A stretch of 34,899 nt of DNA from DALYLB01 sp046154695 (GTDB lineage: Bacteria > Acidobacteriota > Blastocatellia > RBC074). Both the position numbers and the translations under genes were made by a program. Shown in pieces: positions 24,147-34,899 of this stretch. Below the pieces are notes generated by a model that saw only the letters and a list, made by a program, of their open reading frames with translations, did not search any database and was not told the DNA's origin. Location: NCBI GenBank assembly GCA_046154695.1, contig JBJXFI010000065.1, positions 1-34,899 of the forward strand, given 5' to 3'. Every line of letters begins with the position of its first letter. Position 1 is the first letter of the stretch.

Positions 24147-24602
24147 TTATTCTTTCTCTTTCTTCTTGTCCGCGACCAGACCGATCTGCTCGAAGCCCGC
24201 TTCCCGGATGGCGTCAATGACCTCCACAACAGAGCCATAATTGACGCCGCTGTCGCCCTTGATATAGACGACCTGCGGATCGCCAGGCTTCAACGCGCCC
24301 ATGCGCACCTTGATCTTCTGGATCAGATCCGCCTTCCCGGGGATCAGGTCCCGGCCGAGATAATAGACGCCCTCGTCGGGAATCGCGACGACAACCGCCG
24401 TGTCCTTGGTGATGTTGGCATCTTCCTCGGGCGTCTTGCCCAGCGGCAGGCTCACCGGAACGCCGGATTGGAGCAGGGGCGTGACAACCATGAAGATGAT
24501 CATCAGCACCAACATAATATCCACCATCGGGGTCACGTTGATATCGGATGTCAGGGCCCCCCCGCTGCCGCCGCTGCCACCACTGCCAGTACTCATCGAC
24601 AT
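24147..24602 (-). CDS. exbD: ExbD/TolR-family protein (first copy)
   Basis: I start at the ATG at 24602 after GGAGGA, which gives a 151-residue product. A Gly/Ser-rich leader (STGSGGSGGSGGAL) precedes SDINVTPMVDIMLVLMIIFM, the membrane helix with the conserved Asp. The periplasmic domain includes PEEDANITKDTAVVVAI, VVYIKGDSGVNYGSVVEVID and ends with a Lys/Glu tail. The Gly/Ser run is much longer than in the second copy. The preceding gene is exbB, 238 bases upstream, and a palindrome plus a hairpin lie between them. Its role is the proton-driven energising of TonB together with ExbB. Confidence 0.93.
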   Translation of the reverse strand: MSMSTGSGGSGGSGGALTSDINVTPMVDIMLVLMIIFMVVTPLLQSGVPVSLPLGKTPEEDANITKDTAVVVAIPDEGVYYLGRDLIPGKADLIQKIKVRMGALKPGDPQVVYIKGDSGVNYGSVVEVIDAIREAGFEQIGLVADKKKEKE

Positions 24603-24715
24603 GGCATCTTCCTCCAGGAATAAAGAAATGCTATCAAGCGAATGCTTATGAAGACCTCTCGGACCGATCCCGGCCCAATCGCTATTCGGCGCAATGCAGC
24701 GCCATCGAACCCCTG

Positions 24716-24788
24716 ATTGGAATCGCGATTCCAATCATCGATTGCGCGGCCCGGAGGGCGGTCTCCCGCCGCTTATTGGATCCGGGCC
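24716..24788. promoter_or_regulatory. Perfect 20-bp palindrome and nested hairpin between exbB and exbD
   Basis: ATTGGAATCGCGATTCCAAT (24716-24735) is a perfect palindrome. Beside it GGCCCGGA (24748-24755) pairs with TCCGGGCC (24781-24788), with GGCGG/CCGCC nested inside. The palindrome could be an operator; the hairpin could protect exbB mRNA or attenuate downstream expression. It fills the only long gap inside the operon. Confidence 0.6.
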
Positions 24789-24840
24789 GGCAATCGATGC
24801 AAATCAGGGAATTCCGATCTGAAGCACCCATTCGGACGGA

Positions 24841-25593
24841 CTACTTTTTGCCGCGCTGCTTGAGGAAGAAGTCGATCAACTCGGCCGATGAGTTGTCCAT
24901 TTCCACCACAAAGTTGTCCACTTTGCTGACGAAGTAGTTGAACAGCCACACGGCGGGCACGGCCACGGCGAGACCGACCGCCGTCGTCACGAGGGCTTCC
25001 GCGATACCGCCGGCCACGGCCGAGATACCGGCGGACTCGGCGCTCTTCATGCCGACGAACGCGTTGATGATGCCGAACACGGTGCCGAACAGCCCCACGA
25101 ACGGAGCGGTCGATCCGATCGTCGCGAGGCCCGAGAGGCCGCGCTTGAATTCGGCGATCTTGATGGCGGAGGCGCGCTGCTGGGCGCGCTTCGAGGCATC
25201 GACCATGTCGCCCGAGATGTCGTCCGAGAGTTGATGGGAGCGAAACTCCTGCAGACCCGCGTTGACGACCATCGCCAGATGGCTCTTCTTGTATTTATCG
25301 GAAAGGCTGATGGCCTCGTCGATCTTCCGGTTCTTCAGCGAAGCAGCCACTTTCGGGGCGAATTCCCGCGATTGATTGCGCGCCGCGCTGAAGGTCAGAT
25401 AGCGTTCCACCATGATCGCGATCGACCAGATGGACATCACCAGGAGCGTGATGAGCACGAAACGGGCGACGGCGCCCATGCTGCGCCAGACGCCCATCGG
25501 CGAAAAGTCGAACGCGGCAGCCTCGCCTCCCTCGGCGAACGCGAAAAGAAGCGGGGTGACTGTCAACCAGAGTTGGCTAAGCAAAATCATCAT
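24841..25593 (-). CDS. exbB: ExbB/TolQ/MotA-family proton channel protein
   Basis: The start at 25593 lies about ten bases after GGAGGA; the next codon is also ATG. The 250-residue product has an N-terminal hydrophobic segment (about 3-16), a helix at about 35-60 (ARFVLITLLVMSIWSIAIMV) and the family's C-terminal helix pair. The latter includes the signature GLATIGSTAPFVGLFGTVFG (about 160-179) and AEALVTTAVGLAVAVPAVW. With ExbD it forms the ion-driven motor of the inner membrane that powers TonB-dependent uptake. It follows tonB and precedes two exbD genes. Length and motifs are normal for the family. Confidence 0.94.
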   Translation of the reverse strand: MMILLSQLWLTVTPLLFAFAEGGEAAAFDFSPMGVWRSMGAVARFVLITLLVMSIWSIAIMVERYLTFSAARNQSREFAPKVAASLKNRKIDEAISLSDKYKKSHLAMVVNAGLQEFRSHQLSDDISGDMVDASKRAQQRASAIKIAEFKRGLSGLATIGSTAPFVGLFGTVFGIINAFVGMKSAESAGISAVAGGIAEALVTTAVGLAVAVPAVWLFNYFVSKVDNFVVEMDNSSAELIDFFLKQRGKK

Positions 25594-25813
25594 GATTCGG
25601 AATTCCTCCAATAGTAAAAGATGAGTTTGAACAACGAATCGGCTTCCGGCGATCCTGCCGCCTGCCGCGCGTTCCGGCGCGAGGCGGTCCGGATCCGGAA
25701 ACAGATTGAATTTTGACGTAATGGAGACTCCGCGGAAGTCATCCATTTGGACGCCGATTCCGGGATTTGGTTCCCGTCCGGGTCAGAAGAAGGCCGCGCA
25801 GATCCGCGAGCGA

Positions 25814-26572
25814 TCATTGCAACGTGAAGTTGAACGTCAGAATGCCCTGGACCTTGACGGGAACGCCGGACAGCTCCGTCGGCTTGAAGGCCCACTGTTT
25901 TGCCGCCTGCAGCGCGGCGTCACGGAGCAGCGGATGCCCGCTGACGACCGCGGCCTCGATCACGCGTCCATCCTCGCCGATGGTCACCTGGACCTGCACG
26001 GCGCCGGAGGCGCGCGCCGCTTTCGCGATGGGAGGATAGGCGGGCTGCACCCGGCGAATCGCGCTGCCCTGCAGCACGCCGCCAGAGACGTTGATCTTTT
26101 TGGGCGGGGGCGTGGGCTCGGGTTTCGGCGGCGGCGGCGGCGGCGGCGGTGGCGGCGCATCATCCCCGCGAGCACCCGGAACGCCCCCGACCACCCCCCC
26201 GGGCGATCCGCCCGGAACACCGCCGGGAACGCCCTGGGAAACGGCCGCAACCACCGGCTTCGACTGAACGGTCGTCGGATCCGGAATCTTCTCCGGCGGC
26301 TTCGACGGAGGCGTAAAGGTCGTCACGGTCGGAACGTTCTTGATGATGATCTGCGGCGCGGCGGCCGGCGGCGGCGCCGGAGGCGGCGGCGGCGGCGCAA
26401 GCATCGTCTTTACGTCGAGCGCATCAACCAGACTGGGGTTGAAATAGACGATCGTCCCGATGGCGGCGCCCAGCAGCACCATGCCATAAATCAGGCCCGT
26501 AACCAGCAGGAAGGTCGTCGTGCGCGTATTTTCCCTGCCGTGCGTGGACGACTCCACTAAAGTATCGAACAT
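25814..26572 (-). CDS. tonB: TonB energy transducer
   Basis: A 252-residue protein preceded by GGGAGGGCG. A cytoplasmic leader is followed by one membrane helix (about 19-44: TTTFLLVTGLIYGMVLLGAA). A very Pro-rich stretch (APPPPPPAPPP, about 59-69) and a second (PPPPPPPPPPKPEPTPPP) form the rigid periplasmic spacer. The C-terminal domain (about 180-252: RRVQPAYPPIAKAARASGAV, VQVTIGEDGRVIEAAVVSG, AAKQWAFKP) is the TonB fold that contacts outer-membrane receptors. It transmits the ExbB/ExbD motion to TonB-dependent transporters, none of which is in the window. It is the first gene of the operon. Confidence 0.94.
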   Translation of the reverse strand: MFDTLVESSTHGRENTRTTTFLLVTGLIYGMVLLGAAIGTIVYFNPSLVDALDVKTMLAPPPPPPAPPPAAAPQIIIKNVPTVTTFTPPSKPPEKIPDPTTVQSKPVVAAVSQGVPGGVPGGSPGGVVGGVPGARGDDAPPPPPPPPPPKPEPTPPPKKINVSGGVLQGSAIRRVQPAYPPIAKAARASGAVQVQVTIGEDGRVIEAAVVSGHPLLRDAALQAAKQWAFKPTELSGVPVKVQGILTFNFTLQ

Positions 26573-27297
26573 GGCTTTCGCCCTCCCTTGACGTCAATGC
26601 CGATGGATCAAAGCTATGAGATGAAGACGTGTTTTCCGCATCAGTCGCTCCCCCGCATCCGCCTGGATTCCGCATCGAATTCCGCTCTCGCAAGGAGGGT
26701 GGGAGCCTGACGTCACACATGGACCGCTCAATAATTAAAGAGATTTCCGCTGTAAATTTTTTGGTTTATTGATTGAGACGAACCGCCTCGAACCGACCGT
26801 GCCGACCTGAAACCGCATTCGAACCGGATTCCTCGCAGCATCGCTCCAACCTCGGGCGAATGGACACGGGCAGTTCCTGGGAACGAACTACGCCGAGCCG
26901 CAAGGCGCCCGCCGTACGAGCCACAAGCAACAACGTTACTCTATGCTTGTCGCACTAACGCTCTCTTCCAGTGACAAACTTGTATATAAAGCTAGTTGAT
27001 AGGTCAGCAACGTCGCGGAGTCTACTATCTGGGTTGTCCCTCCGTCAAGACGTTTTACAACTTTTGTTTTACCAAGTTGCCACATAAATTCCCCAAACGG
27101 AACGATTGGGAACCAGGAAGACAAACGGGAAACGAACAGCGCGGCCCGGGCCGAGAGCGTCCCGCGGAGACGCGAAGACGCGAAAAAGAGGAGAAAGGAC
27201 AACCGGGATGGCTCTCTCTCTCTTTCGCGTCTTCGCGGGAGTCCGGCCTCGCGGAGATTACGCAAGGAACGTTGGGAGGCGGCCCGCATTTCCGCCG
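26573..27297. other. 725-base gap between secF and tonB: promoter region and palindromic repeat
   Basis: No convincing gene is seen. On the minus strand TTGCTG and TATATA, 16 bases apart (about 26986-27013), form a fair promoter. TTTACA followed 17 bases later by TATTGA (about 26726-26754) is a second weak candidate. Either could drive the tonB operon, leaving a leader of about 150 to 400 bases. A hairpin repeat near 27171-27237 lies just after secF. A 49-codon frame on the minus strand (about 26940-27086) lacks support as a gene. Confidence 0.5.
27171..27237. repeat. Palindromic repeat after secF (family B)
   Basis: CGCGAAGACGCGAAA (27171-27185) pairs perfectly with TTTCGCGTCTTCGCG (27223-27237); the adjoining AAGAG and CTCT bases extend the stem. 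Intergenic hairpins of this 'cgcgaagacgcgaa' type recur in Acidobacteriota-like genomes. It may also act as the 3' end of the sec transcript. Confidence 0.7.
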
Positions 27298-28662
<1,365 letters not shown>

Positions 28663-28722
28663 ATTCCAAATGCGAGGAGCCGCAATCGCAAAGCCGCAAA
28701 AGCGATCGGGCGCCGCAATCTC

Positions 28723-30378
28723 CTAGATGCTAAGTGTTTCGGCGCGACGTCCGTGGCGATTCTGGACCCACATGAAGATCGCGCGGGACACATAGACGGC
28801 GGTGAAGAGATTGGCCAGCAGGCCGATGGTCAGCGTGATCGCGAATCCGCGAATCGGTCCGGTGCCGCCGAAGAAATAGAGGAAGGCGGCCGAGACGATC
28901 GTGGTGACGTGCGTGTCGATGATCGTCGTCAGCGCCTTGCCGAATCCGTTATCGATCGACGAGGAAACGTTCTTCCCGTTGCGCAGCTCTTCCCGGATGC
29001 GCTCGAAGATGAGCACGTTCGAATCGACCGCCATGCCGATGGTCAGAATCACGCCGGCGATCCCCGGCAGGGTCAGCGTGGCGCCGAAGGCGGCCAGCCC
29101 CGCCAGCAGGATCAGCAGGTTGAGCGCAAGCGCGATAATGGCGTTGACGCCCGAGAGCCGGTAATAGAAGAGCATAAACACCACGACCAGACCGAGTCCC
29201 ACGAAGGACGCGATGACACCCTGCCGGATGGAGTCGGCGCCGAGCGAGGGGCCGACCGAACGCTCTTCGAGGTATTTGACGCTGGCGGGCAGCGCGCCCG
29301 AGCGGAGCGTCAGGCCCAGATCCTCGGCCTGCGTCTTGGAGAAGCTTCCGCTGATGCGTCCGCTGTCCGTGATGCGGTCGTTGACGCGGGCGAGGCTCTT
29401 GATCTCACTGTTGAGGACCACGGCGAGGAAGTTGCCGATGTTGTCCCCCGTCCATTTCCCGAACTTCTCCGAGCCGACGGGTTTGAGGTCGAACGCGACT
29501 TCATAGCCCATGCCCTGCTGCGAGGGGATGCCACGGGCCGTTCGCAGGTCGTTGCCGGTGATTACGGGCGCCTTGTCCAGAATATAGTAGCCCTGGTCGG
29601 AGGTGCCGTCGCCGCGGCGCTCGTTATAGTAGAGGACTTCCTTGTCGCTGGCGCCGCCGAGCGAGGCTTCGGCCGCCTCCTTCGAGGGGAAGGGGGTGGC
29701 GGGCGTCGCAACCGCGCGAATCTCCAGCTTTGCCTCGCCCTTGATCAGCTCCTTGACCCGCTCCGGGTTGTCGACACCGGGCATCTGCACGAGGATCTGG
29801 TGATCGTCCTCCTGCCCGCGCAACTGCACCGTCGGCTCGGCGACGCCGAACTGGTTGATGCGCTGCTCGATGACCGTTTTGGCCTGCTCGGTGGCTTCCT
29901 TGCGAAAGAGCTTGTTGCCGAAGCTGTTGAGCCGGAAGGTCACCGTCGCCGGGTTCGAACTTGTCGAGGTCTCCCACACATCGCTGCCAAAATAGGGCAG
30001 AATCAGATCCTTGATCCGGGTGTGATCGGCGTCATTCTCGGTCTCGACAATGACCTGCCCGATGACGGGCGCCTTGACATCCTTGTAGCCGATGCTTCCC
30101 TTTTTCAACTCATCGACGGCCTTCTGGCGGTTGTTTTCGGTGATCGCCTTGAGGGCGTCATCGGTCTGGACCTGCATCACCAGATGCGTGCCGCCCTTGA
30201 GATCAAGCCCCAGGTGGATGTTCTCCGACAGGTTCTTTTTGAGATTGGACGGCTTGAAGAAGTCGCTCGCCGTGCGAGCCTGCCCCGGCTGCTTGTTCCA
30301 GGGGCCAAACATCATCACGAGCGAAAAGAGCGTCACGATCGCGATGATGATTCCGCGAGTACGAAGATTCTTATTCAT
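28723..30378 (-). CDS. secD: Protein translocase subunit SecD
   Basis: The start at 30378 gives MNKNLRTRGIIIAIVTLFSL, a normal first membrane helix; a longer frame adds Arg-rich sequence without support. The 551-residue product contains NIHLGLDLKGGTHLVMQV (about 50-67), the large periplasmic domain, LRSGALPASVKYLEERSVGP and the C-terminal six-helix block with ILTIGMAVDSNVLIFERIRE, which holds the functional acidic residue. SecD forms the proton-driven SecDF complex that pulls exported proteins on the outside of the membrane. It lies between yajC and secF in the usual order. Length is typical and no defect is seen. The ribosome site is weak. Confidence 0.96.
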   Translation of the reverse strand: MNKNLRTRGIIIAIVTLFSLVMMFGPWNKQPGQARTASDFFKPSNLKKNLSENIHLGLDLKGGTHLVMQVQTDDALKAITENNRQKAVDELKKGSIGYKDVKAPVIGQVIVETENDADHTRIKDLILPYFGSDVWETSTSSNPATVTFRLNSFGNKLFRKEATEQAKTVIEQRINQFGVAEPTVQLRGQEDDHQILVQMPGVDNPERVKELIKGEAKLEIRAVATPATPFPSKEAAEASLGGASDKEVLYYNERRGDGTSDQGYYILDKAPVITGNDLRTARGIPSQQGMGYEVAFDLKPVGSEKFGKWTGDNIGNFLAVVLNSEIKSLARVNDRITDSGRISGSFSKTQAEDLGLTLRSGALPASVKYLEERSVGPSLGADSIRQGVIASFVGLGLVVVFMLFYYRLSGVNAIIALALNLLILLAGLAAFGATLTLPGIAGVILTIGMAVDSNVLIFERIREELRNGKNVSSSIDNGFGKALTTIIDTHVTTIVSAAFLYFFGGTGPIRGFAITLTIGLLANLFTAVYVSRAIFMWVQNRHGRRAETLSI

Positions 30379-30475
30379 AAGACCATCATGTAATGATGCC
30401 GCGGGAGGCTCGTTCCGCCCGTCCCGCGGCAGTTTCCCTTGAATTGCCGAACCGGGCGAATCGAGGCGCCTTCGG

Positions 30476-30811
30476 CTATTTCTTCTCTTCCGAAGACTCC
30501 TGCAGTCCGGAGATCGACGATCTGGCAACCTCTACACGAACAACGGGATTCTCCGAAATCTTGAGTTGGACAGTGCGCTTGTCCTCGCGGACGCTGATGA
30601 TCTGCCCGTAGACGCCGCCGTTGGTCACGACCTTGTCGCCGGCCTTGAGATTGTTGAGCATCTCATCGGTCGCGCGCTGCCGCTTGCGCTGGGGCACGAT
30701 TATCAAAAAATAGAAGACCACGAAGATCAGCACCATTGGAAGCATGGTCAACAATGGGCTGGCGCCTTGGGCCTGAAAGAAGAGCGGAAGTGAATCGATA
30801 TTCAGTGGCAT
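30476..30811 (-). CDS. yajC: Preprotein translocase subunit YajC
   Basis: A 111-residue protein with one membrane helix (about 20-40: LTMLPMVLIFVVFYFLIIV) followed at once by PQRKRQRATDEMLNNLKAGD, the hallmark of YajC. The soluble part has VVTNGGVYGQIISVRED and ends in a Glu/Lys tail. YajC associates with SecDF and the SecYEG/YidC complex. I start at the ATG at 30811; a GTG directly before it is equally possible. The gene lies 97 bases upstream of secD, in the common yajC-secD-secF order, after der and tgt. Confidence 0.95.
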   Translation of the reverse strand: MPLNIDSLPLFFQAQGASPLLTMLPMVLIFVVFYFLIIVPQRKRQRATDEMLNNLKAGDKVVTNGGVYGQIISVREDKRTVQLKISENPVVRVEVARSSISGLQESSEEKK

Positions 30812-30856
30812 CACTGGGGCGGGTAACCTTTTCTGAAATATTATTCGCAGCTAGTC

Positions 30857-30884
30857 CGGGTCTCGCGGAAGTGTGATAGTGCGA
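30857..30884 (-). promoter_or_regulatory. Small hairpin in the tgt-yajC gap
   Basis: GTCTCGC and GCGAGAC pair over 7 bp around a 14-base loop in the 152-base gap between tgt and yajC. No T-run follows on either strand. It may be an mRNA processing or stability element. Confidence 0.4.
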
Positions 30885-30963
30885 GACTGGAATCGTTCAA
30901 CAGGGCGCCGGCGCCGGTCCCCTTGCGGGTGGCTCGCCGTCCCGCGCCGGGGCGCGTTGCTCG

Positions 30964-32120
<1,157 letters not shown>

Positions 32121-32124
<4 letters not shown>

Positions 32125-33539
32125 TTCGCCCGGCTCTTCTGTTTAATGCGTATGGGGGTCGCGAAGAAGTCGAAGGTCTCGCGCAATCGGTTGATCAGAT
32201 AGCGCTCATAGGAGAAGTGCAGCTTCTTTCTCGTCCCGCTCGTGAAAAGAACGAACGTCGGCGGGCGAATCCCGGCCTGGGTCAGATAGAGAACCTTGAG
32301 CCGGTGCTGCGAGGAGATCGTCGCCTTGGGCTGGTCGAGATGCTCCTCGAAGAATTTGTTGAGCTGCGCGGTCGGAATCCGGAGGTGCCGCCCCTCGTTC
32401 GCGCGCTTGATCAGGTCGGGAAGCCTGGCGACGCGCTGCCCGGTGAGCGCCGAGATGAAGATCAGCGGCGCGTAATCGAGAAACTTCATCGTGTCGCGGA
32501 TCTTCTCCTCGTACTGGTTGACGGTATAGGTGTCCTTTTCGACGACGTCCCATTTGTTGACGACGAGCAGAATCGAGCGGCCGGCTTCGTGGGCATAGCC
32601 GGCGATGTTGGCGTCGAGCGCGGTGACGCCCTCGACGCCGTCGATGATCATCAGGACGACATCTGCGCGCTCGATATTCTTGCGGGCCATGACGACCGAG
32701 AGTTTCTCCTCCATCTCGTAGGTCTTGCCCTTGCGCCGGATGCCGGCCGTGTCGATCAGCCGCAGCTTGACGGGGTTGCCCTCGGCATCCTGGGCGGTGA
32801 AGTCCGTGTCGATGGCGTCGCGCGTCGTGCCCGGAATCGGGGTGACGATCACGCGCTCCTGCCCGAGCAGCTTGTTGATGAGCGAGGATTTGCCTACGTT
32901 CGGACGGCCGATGATCGCGACGTTGATCTTGTCCCGCTTCCGTTCCCGCACGGAAGCGGTCGGCAGCCGCTCGACGATCGCGTCGAGCAGGTCGCCCATC
33001 CCCAGGCCATGCTCGGCCGAGACGGGAAAGACCTCGTCGTACCCGAACCGGTGAAACTCGCCCGCATGATCGGCGACCCGGGCCGTGTCCGATTTGTTGG
33101 CGATGATGAAGACGGGCTTGTCCAGCGACCGCATGATCTGCGCCAGCTCCTCGTCGAGCGGGGAGACGCCGTCGCGCACGTCCACGACAAAGAGCAGCAG
33201 GCTCGCCTCCTCGATCGCCGTCCGCGCCTGCCGGAAGATGTTGGCCGGAATCACCGCGTCGTCATCCGGCACGATTCCCCCCGTGTCCACGACCCGGAAC
33301 ACCTGCTCCTGCCAGACCGCCTCGCCATAGATCCGGTCCCGGGTGATCCCCGGCAAATCCCCGACGATCGACCGCCGCGACCCGATCAACCGGTTGAACA
33401 GCGTCGATTTCCCGACATTCGGCCGCCCGATGATCGCGACCAGGGGAATCTCTTCCTCGGATTCCGGGGATTCCAGCTCCTCCTCGACCCCTTCCATCAA
33501 CCCGGCCTCGTCCAAATTCTCTGTCTCGACTTGCGTCAT
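32121..33539 (-). CDS. der: Ribosome-assembly GTPase Der (EngA)
   Basis: The start at 33539 is preceded by AGGA seven bases away and removes an Arg-rich extension. The 472-residue protein has two GTPase domains in tandem, the mark of Der. The first has GRPNVGKSTLFNRL (about 38-51), then DTGGI and NKSD; the second has GRPNVGKSSLINKL (about 213-226), then DTAGIRRKGK and NKWD. A KH-like domain ends the protein. Der helps assemble the 50S ribosomal subunit. About 30 acidic residues (EGVEEELESPESEEEIP) precede the first GTPase domain, which is more than in E. coli Der. It is the first gene of the unit der-tgt-yajC-secD-secF. Confidence 0.97.
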
Positions 33540-33680
33540 AGTGGTTCCTGCGCTATCACTGCCGCGGGGAGTTCGCCGAATTCGGCGGGCTCCCAAAATA
33601 TAGTGAAACTGAATTCACGAATGGAAAGTCTAGTAGCATAGTGGATCGACCCGCGCGATGACAAATCGCGCCCTGGTGAG

Positions 33681-33766
33681 CCGGAACTAATTGAGAGGCG
33701 GCGCCCGTTGTGGGCGCGCCAGACCGGAACTAATTGAGAGGCGGCGCCCGTTGTGGGCGCGCCAGA
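33681..33766. repeat. Exact 43-bp tandem duplication upstream of a secreted-protein gene
   Basis: Two identical 43-bp units (33681-33723 and 33724-33766) start CCGGAACTAATTGAGAGG and end GGGCGCGCCAGA. Each contains a small hairpin, GCGCCC-GTTGT-GGGCGC. The second unit ends 12 bases before the ATG at 33779, so the repeat is in the 5' leader or promoter of that gene. Confidence 0.92.
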
Positions 33767-33778
33767 GAGGATGCTTCG

Positions 33779-34840
33779 ATGCGTAGATATATCACAGCTC
33801 TGATTCTGATCGTCATCGCCGCCGTCGCCGGAGGCGCCCAGACGCCGGAGGCCAAATTGAAGGCGGAGGGCCTTCTCAAACAGGCCCGGGAGGCGGTCGG
33901 CAGCGAAAAGAAGTGGAAGGAGCTTCAGTCGATTTCGGCCACCGGCCTGCAGCGGCAGACCATGGGCGAACGGCAAATGGAGAACGAGGTCACGGTTGAC
34001 CTGATGATGCCGGACAAGATCATGACCACGTTCGCGATGCAGTTCGGCGGAAATCCGATCGGCACCCGCATCAGCGCGCTGAATGGGGAGCAGCTCTGGA
34101 ACGACTTCATCCCCGGAATGGGGATGGGCGGCGGCCCCGGTGGCGGTGGAATGGTCCGTATGATGGGCGGCGGCGGCCCCGGCCCGGGCGGCGGGGATCC
34201 CAATTCGCCGATGGCCAAATACGGCCAGATGACACAGCGCCGCGATCTCGTGATTGTGATGGTTAGCTGGCTGCTGAGCCCTCCCCCTTCGGCCCAGTTG
34301 GAATTCGCCTACGCCGGCGAAGCTCCCGGCCCCGAAGGCTCCAAACTCGACGCCATTCTCGCCAAGAGCCCACAGGGAATGAACTTCGTCCTCTACTTCA
34401 ACCAGGAGAGCCATCAACTCGTCGGCATCAAGTACAAGGCCAAGAATATGCGCGGGGCGTTCGGCGGCGGACGCGGCGGTCCGGGAGGACCGGGCGCACC
34501 CGGGGCAACCGGACAGCAGGGCGGACAGCAGGGCGGCCGGCAGGGCGGCAATACCGCGCAGCCCGGCCAGGGCCAGCCGCGCGCCCCGCTCACGCCCGAA
34601 GAGCAGGAGCGACGGATGAAAGAGGCGCAGGAGCGATTCGAAAAGGCTCCCGAAGTCGACTATACCTGGGCCTTCTCCGATTACAAAAACGTCGGCGGAT
34701 TCAACCTCCCGCATCGCATGACCAAGAGCGAGGGCGGCACCCCGAACGAGGAGTGGGAGATCAGCAAGTTCAAGATCAATCCCAAGCTCACGGCCGATAA
34801 GTTCATCAAGAAGGAGAAGGACAAGGCCAGCACCAACTGA
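33779..34840 (+). CDS. Secreted protein with Gly-rich low-complexity inserts, function unknown
   Basis: The start at 33779 follows GAGAGGA. The 353-residue protein has a signal peptide ending AVAGGAQ. The mature N-terminus (LLKQAREAVGSEKKWKELQS, then ISATGLQRQ and PDKIMTTFAM) resembles the LolA-like plan of the protein at 13475. Two low-complexity inserts follow: a Gly/Met/Pro stretch (about 112-142) and a Gly/Gln/Pro/Arg stretch (about 225-275, GGRGGPGGPGAPGATGQQGG). The C-terminus returns to a beta-sheet pattern (VDYTWAFSDYKNVGGFNLPH, EEWEISKFKINPKL). The inserts probably loop out of the fold. I recognise no specific function. It is divergent from der and sits behind a tandem duplication. 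Confidence 0.75.
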   Translation: MRRYITALILIVIAAVAGGAQTPEAKLKAEGLLKQAREAVGSEKKWKELQSISATGLQRQTMGERQMENEVTVDLMMPDKIMTTFAMQFGGNPIGTRISALNGEQLWNDFIPGMGMGGGPGGGGMVRMMGGGGPGPGGGDPNSPMAKYGQMTQRRDLVIVMVSWLLSPPPSAQLEFAYAGEAPGPEGSKLDAILAKSPQGMNFVLYFNQESHQLVGIKYKAKNMRGAFGGGRGGPGGPGAPGATGQQGGQQGGRQGGNTAQPGQGQPRAPLTPEEQERRMKEAQERFEKAPEVDYTWAFSDYKNVGGFNLPHRMTKSEGGTPNEEWEISKFKINPKLTADKFIKKEKDKASTN

Positions 34841-34899
34841 GCTTATAGCGGTTTTCACTTGCGTGCGACCCGACTCGCCATCGAGAAAAGGAGAGAAAA

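Noticed and set aside
26940..27086. Minus-strand 49-codon frame in the secF-tonB gap (starting MWQLGKTK)
   Set aside because: It lacks a ribosome site and contains the best promoter-like elements of the gap, so it is more likely non-coding.

Overview
The window looks like a chromosomal stretch of an Acidobacteriota genome, probably a relative of the Blastocatellia. The DNA is GC-rich with densely packed genes. The best lineage marker is the short secreted protein at 8762-9595, whose C-terminal half follows the 'Solibacter usitatus C-terminal' (TIGR03437) pattern typical of this phylum. Palindromic intergenic repeats and many small secreted proteins and lipoproteins fit the same picture. No rRNA, tRNA, CRISPR array, prophage or complete transposase gene was found.

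Layout. 1-2.4 kb: a partial secreted YHS/TRASH-like protein, an esterase and a secreted two-domain rhodanese ending in a clear terminator. 2.6-6.9 kb: a TPR lipoprotein, a secreted DUF4331 protein and a HupE/UreJ-type membrane protein, a plausible functional unit. 6.9-8.3 kb: a metallophosphoesterase and the RdgB/HAM1 nucleotide pyrophosphatase. 8.3-10.2 kb (minus strand): a three-gene unit made of a PCYCGC-type lipoprotein, the TIGR03437-like protein and a zinc-ribbon/Tudor-like protein. 10.5-14.3 kb: a SPOR plus YCF48-propeller protein, an RMD1/DUF155 membrane protein and a LolA-like secreted protein. 14.5-19.0 kb: an ECF sigma factor with its own ECF-type promoter, a double zinc-finger anti-sigma factor, and probable envelope-stress membrane proteins. 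19.1-20.5 kb: an SRPBCC protein and an exported truncated haemoglobin, followed by a small non-autonomous mobile element. 20.7-22.6 kb (minus): a NarL-type two-component system. 22.7-26.6 kb (minus): tonB-exbB-exbD-exbD-TPR lipoprotein, an energised outer-membrane transport operon. 27.3-33.5 kb (minus): der-tgt-yajC-secD-secF, housekeeping GTPase, tRNA modification and Sec translocon genes. 33.8-34.8 kb: a Gly/Gln-rich secreted protein behind a tandem repeat.

The main discovery candidate is at 9632-10177. The lipoprotein reading frame meets an in-frame TGA exactly where its family carries the first Cys of a C-x-x-C pair. It then continues in frame for 38 family-like residues. The TGA is followed by a perfect 7-bp hairpin with a GGU loop at the same offset as in the classical E. 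coli fdhF selenocysteine signal. I read it as a selenoprotein with a U-x-x-C motif. The second notable find is a 213-bp MITE-like element (20272-20484) with perfect 19-bp terminal inverted repeats and a 10-bp target duplication that contains the stop codon of the haemoglobin gene.
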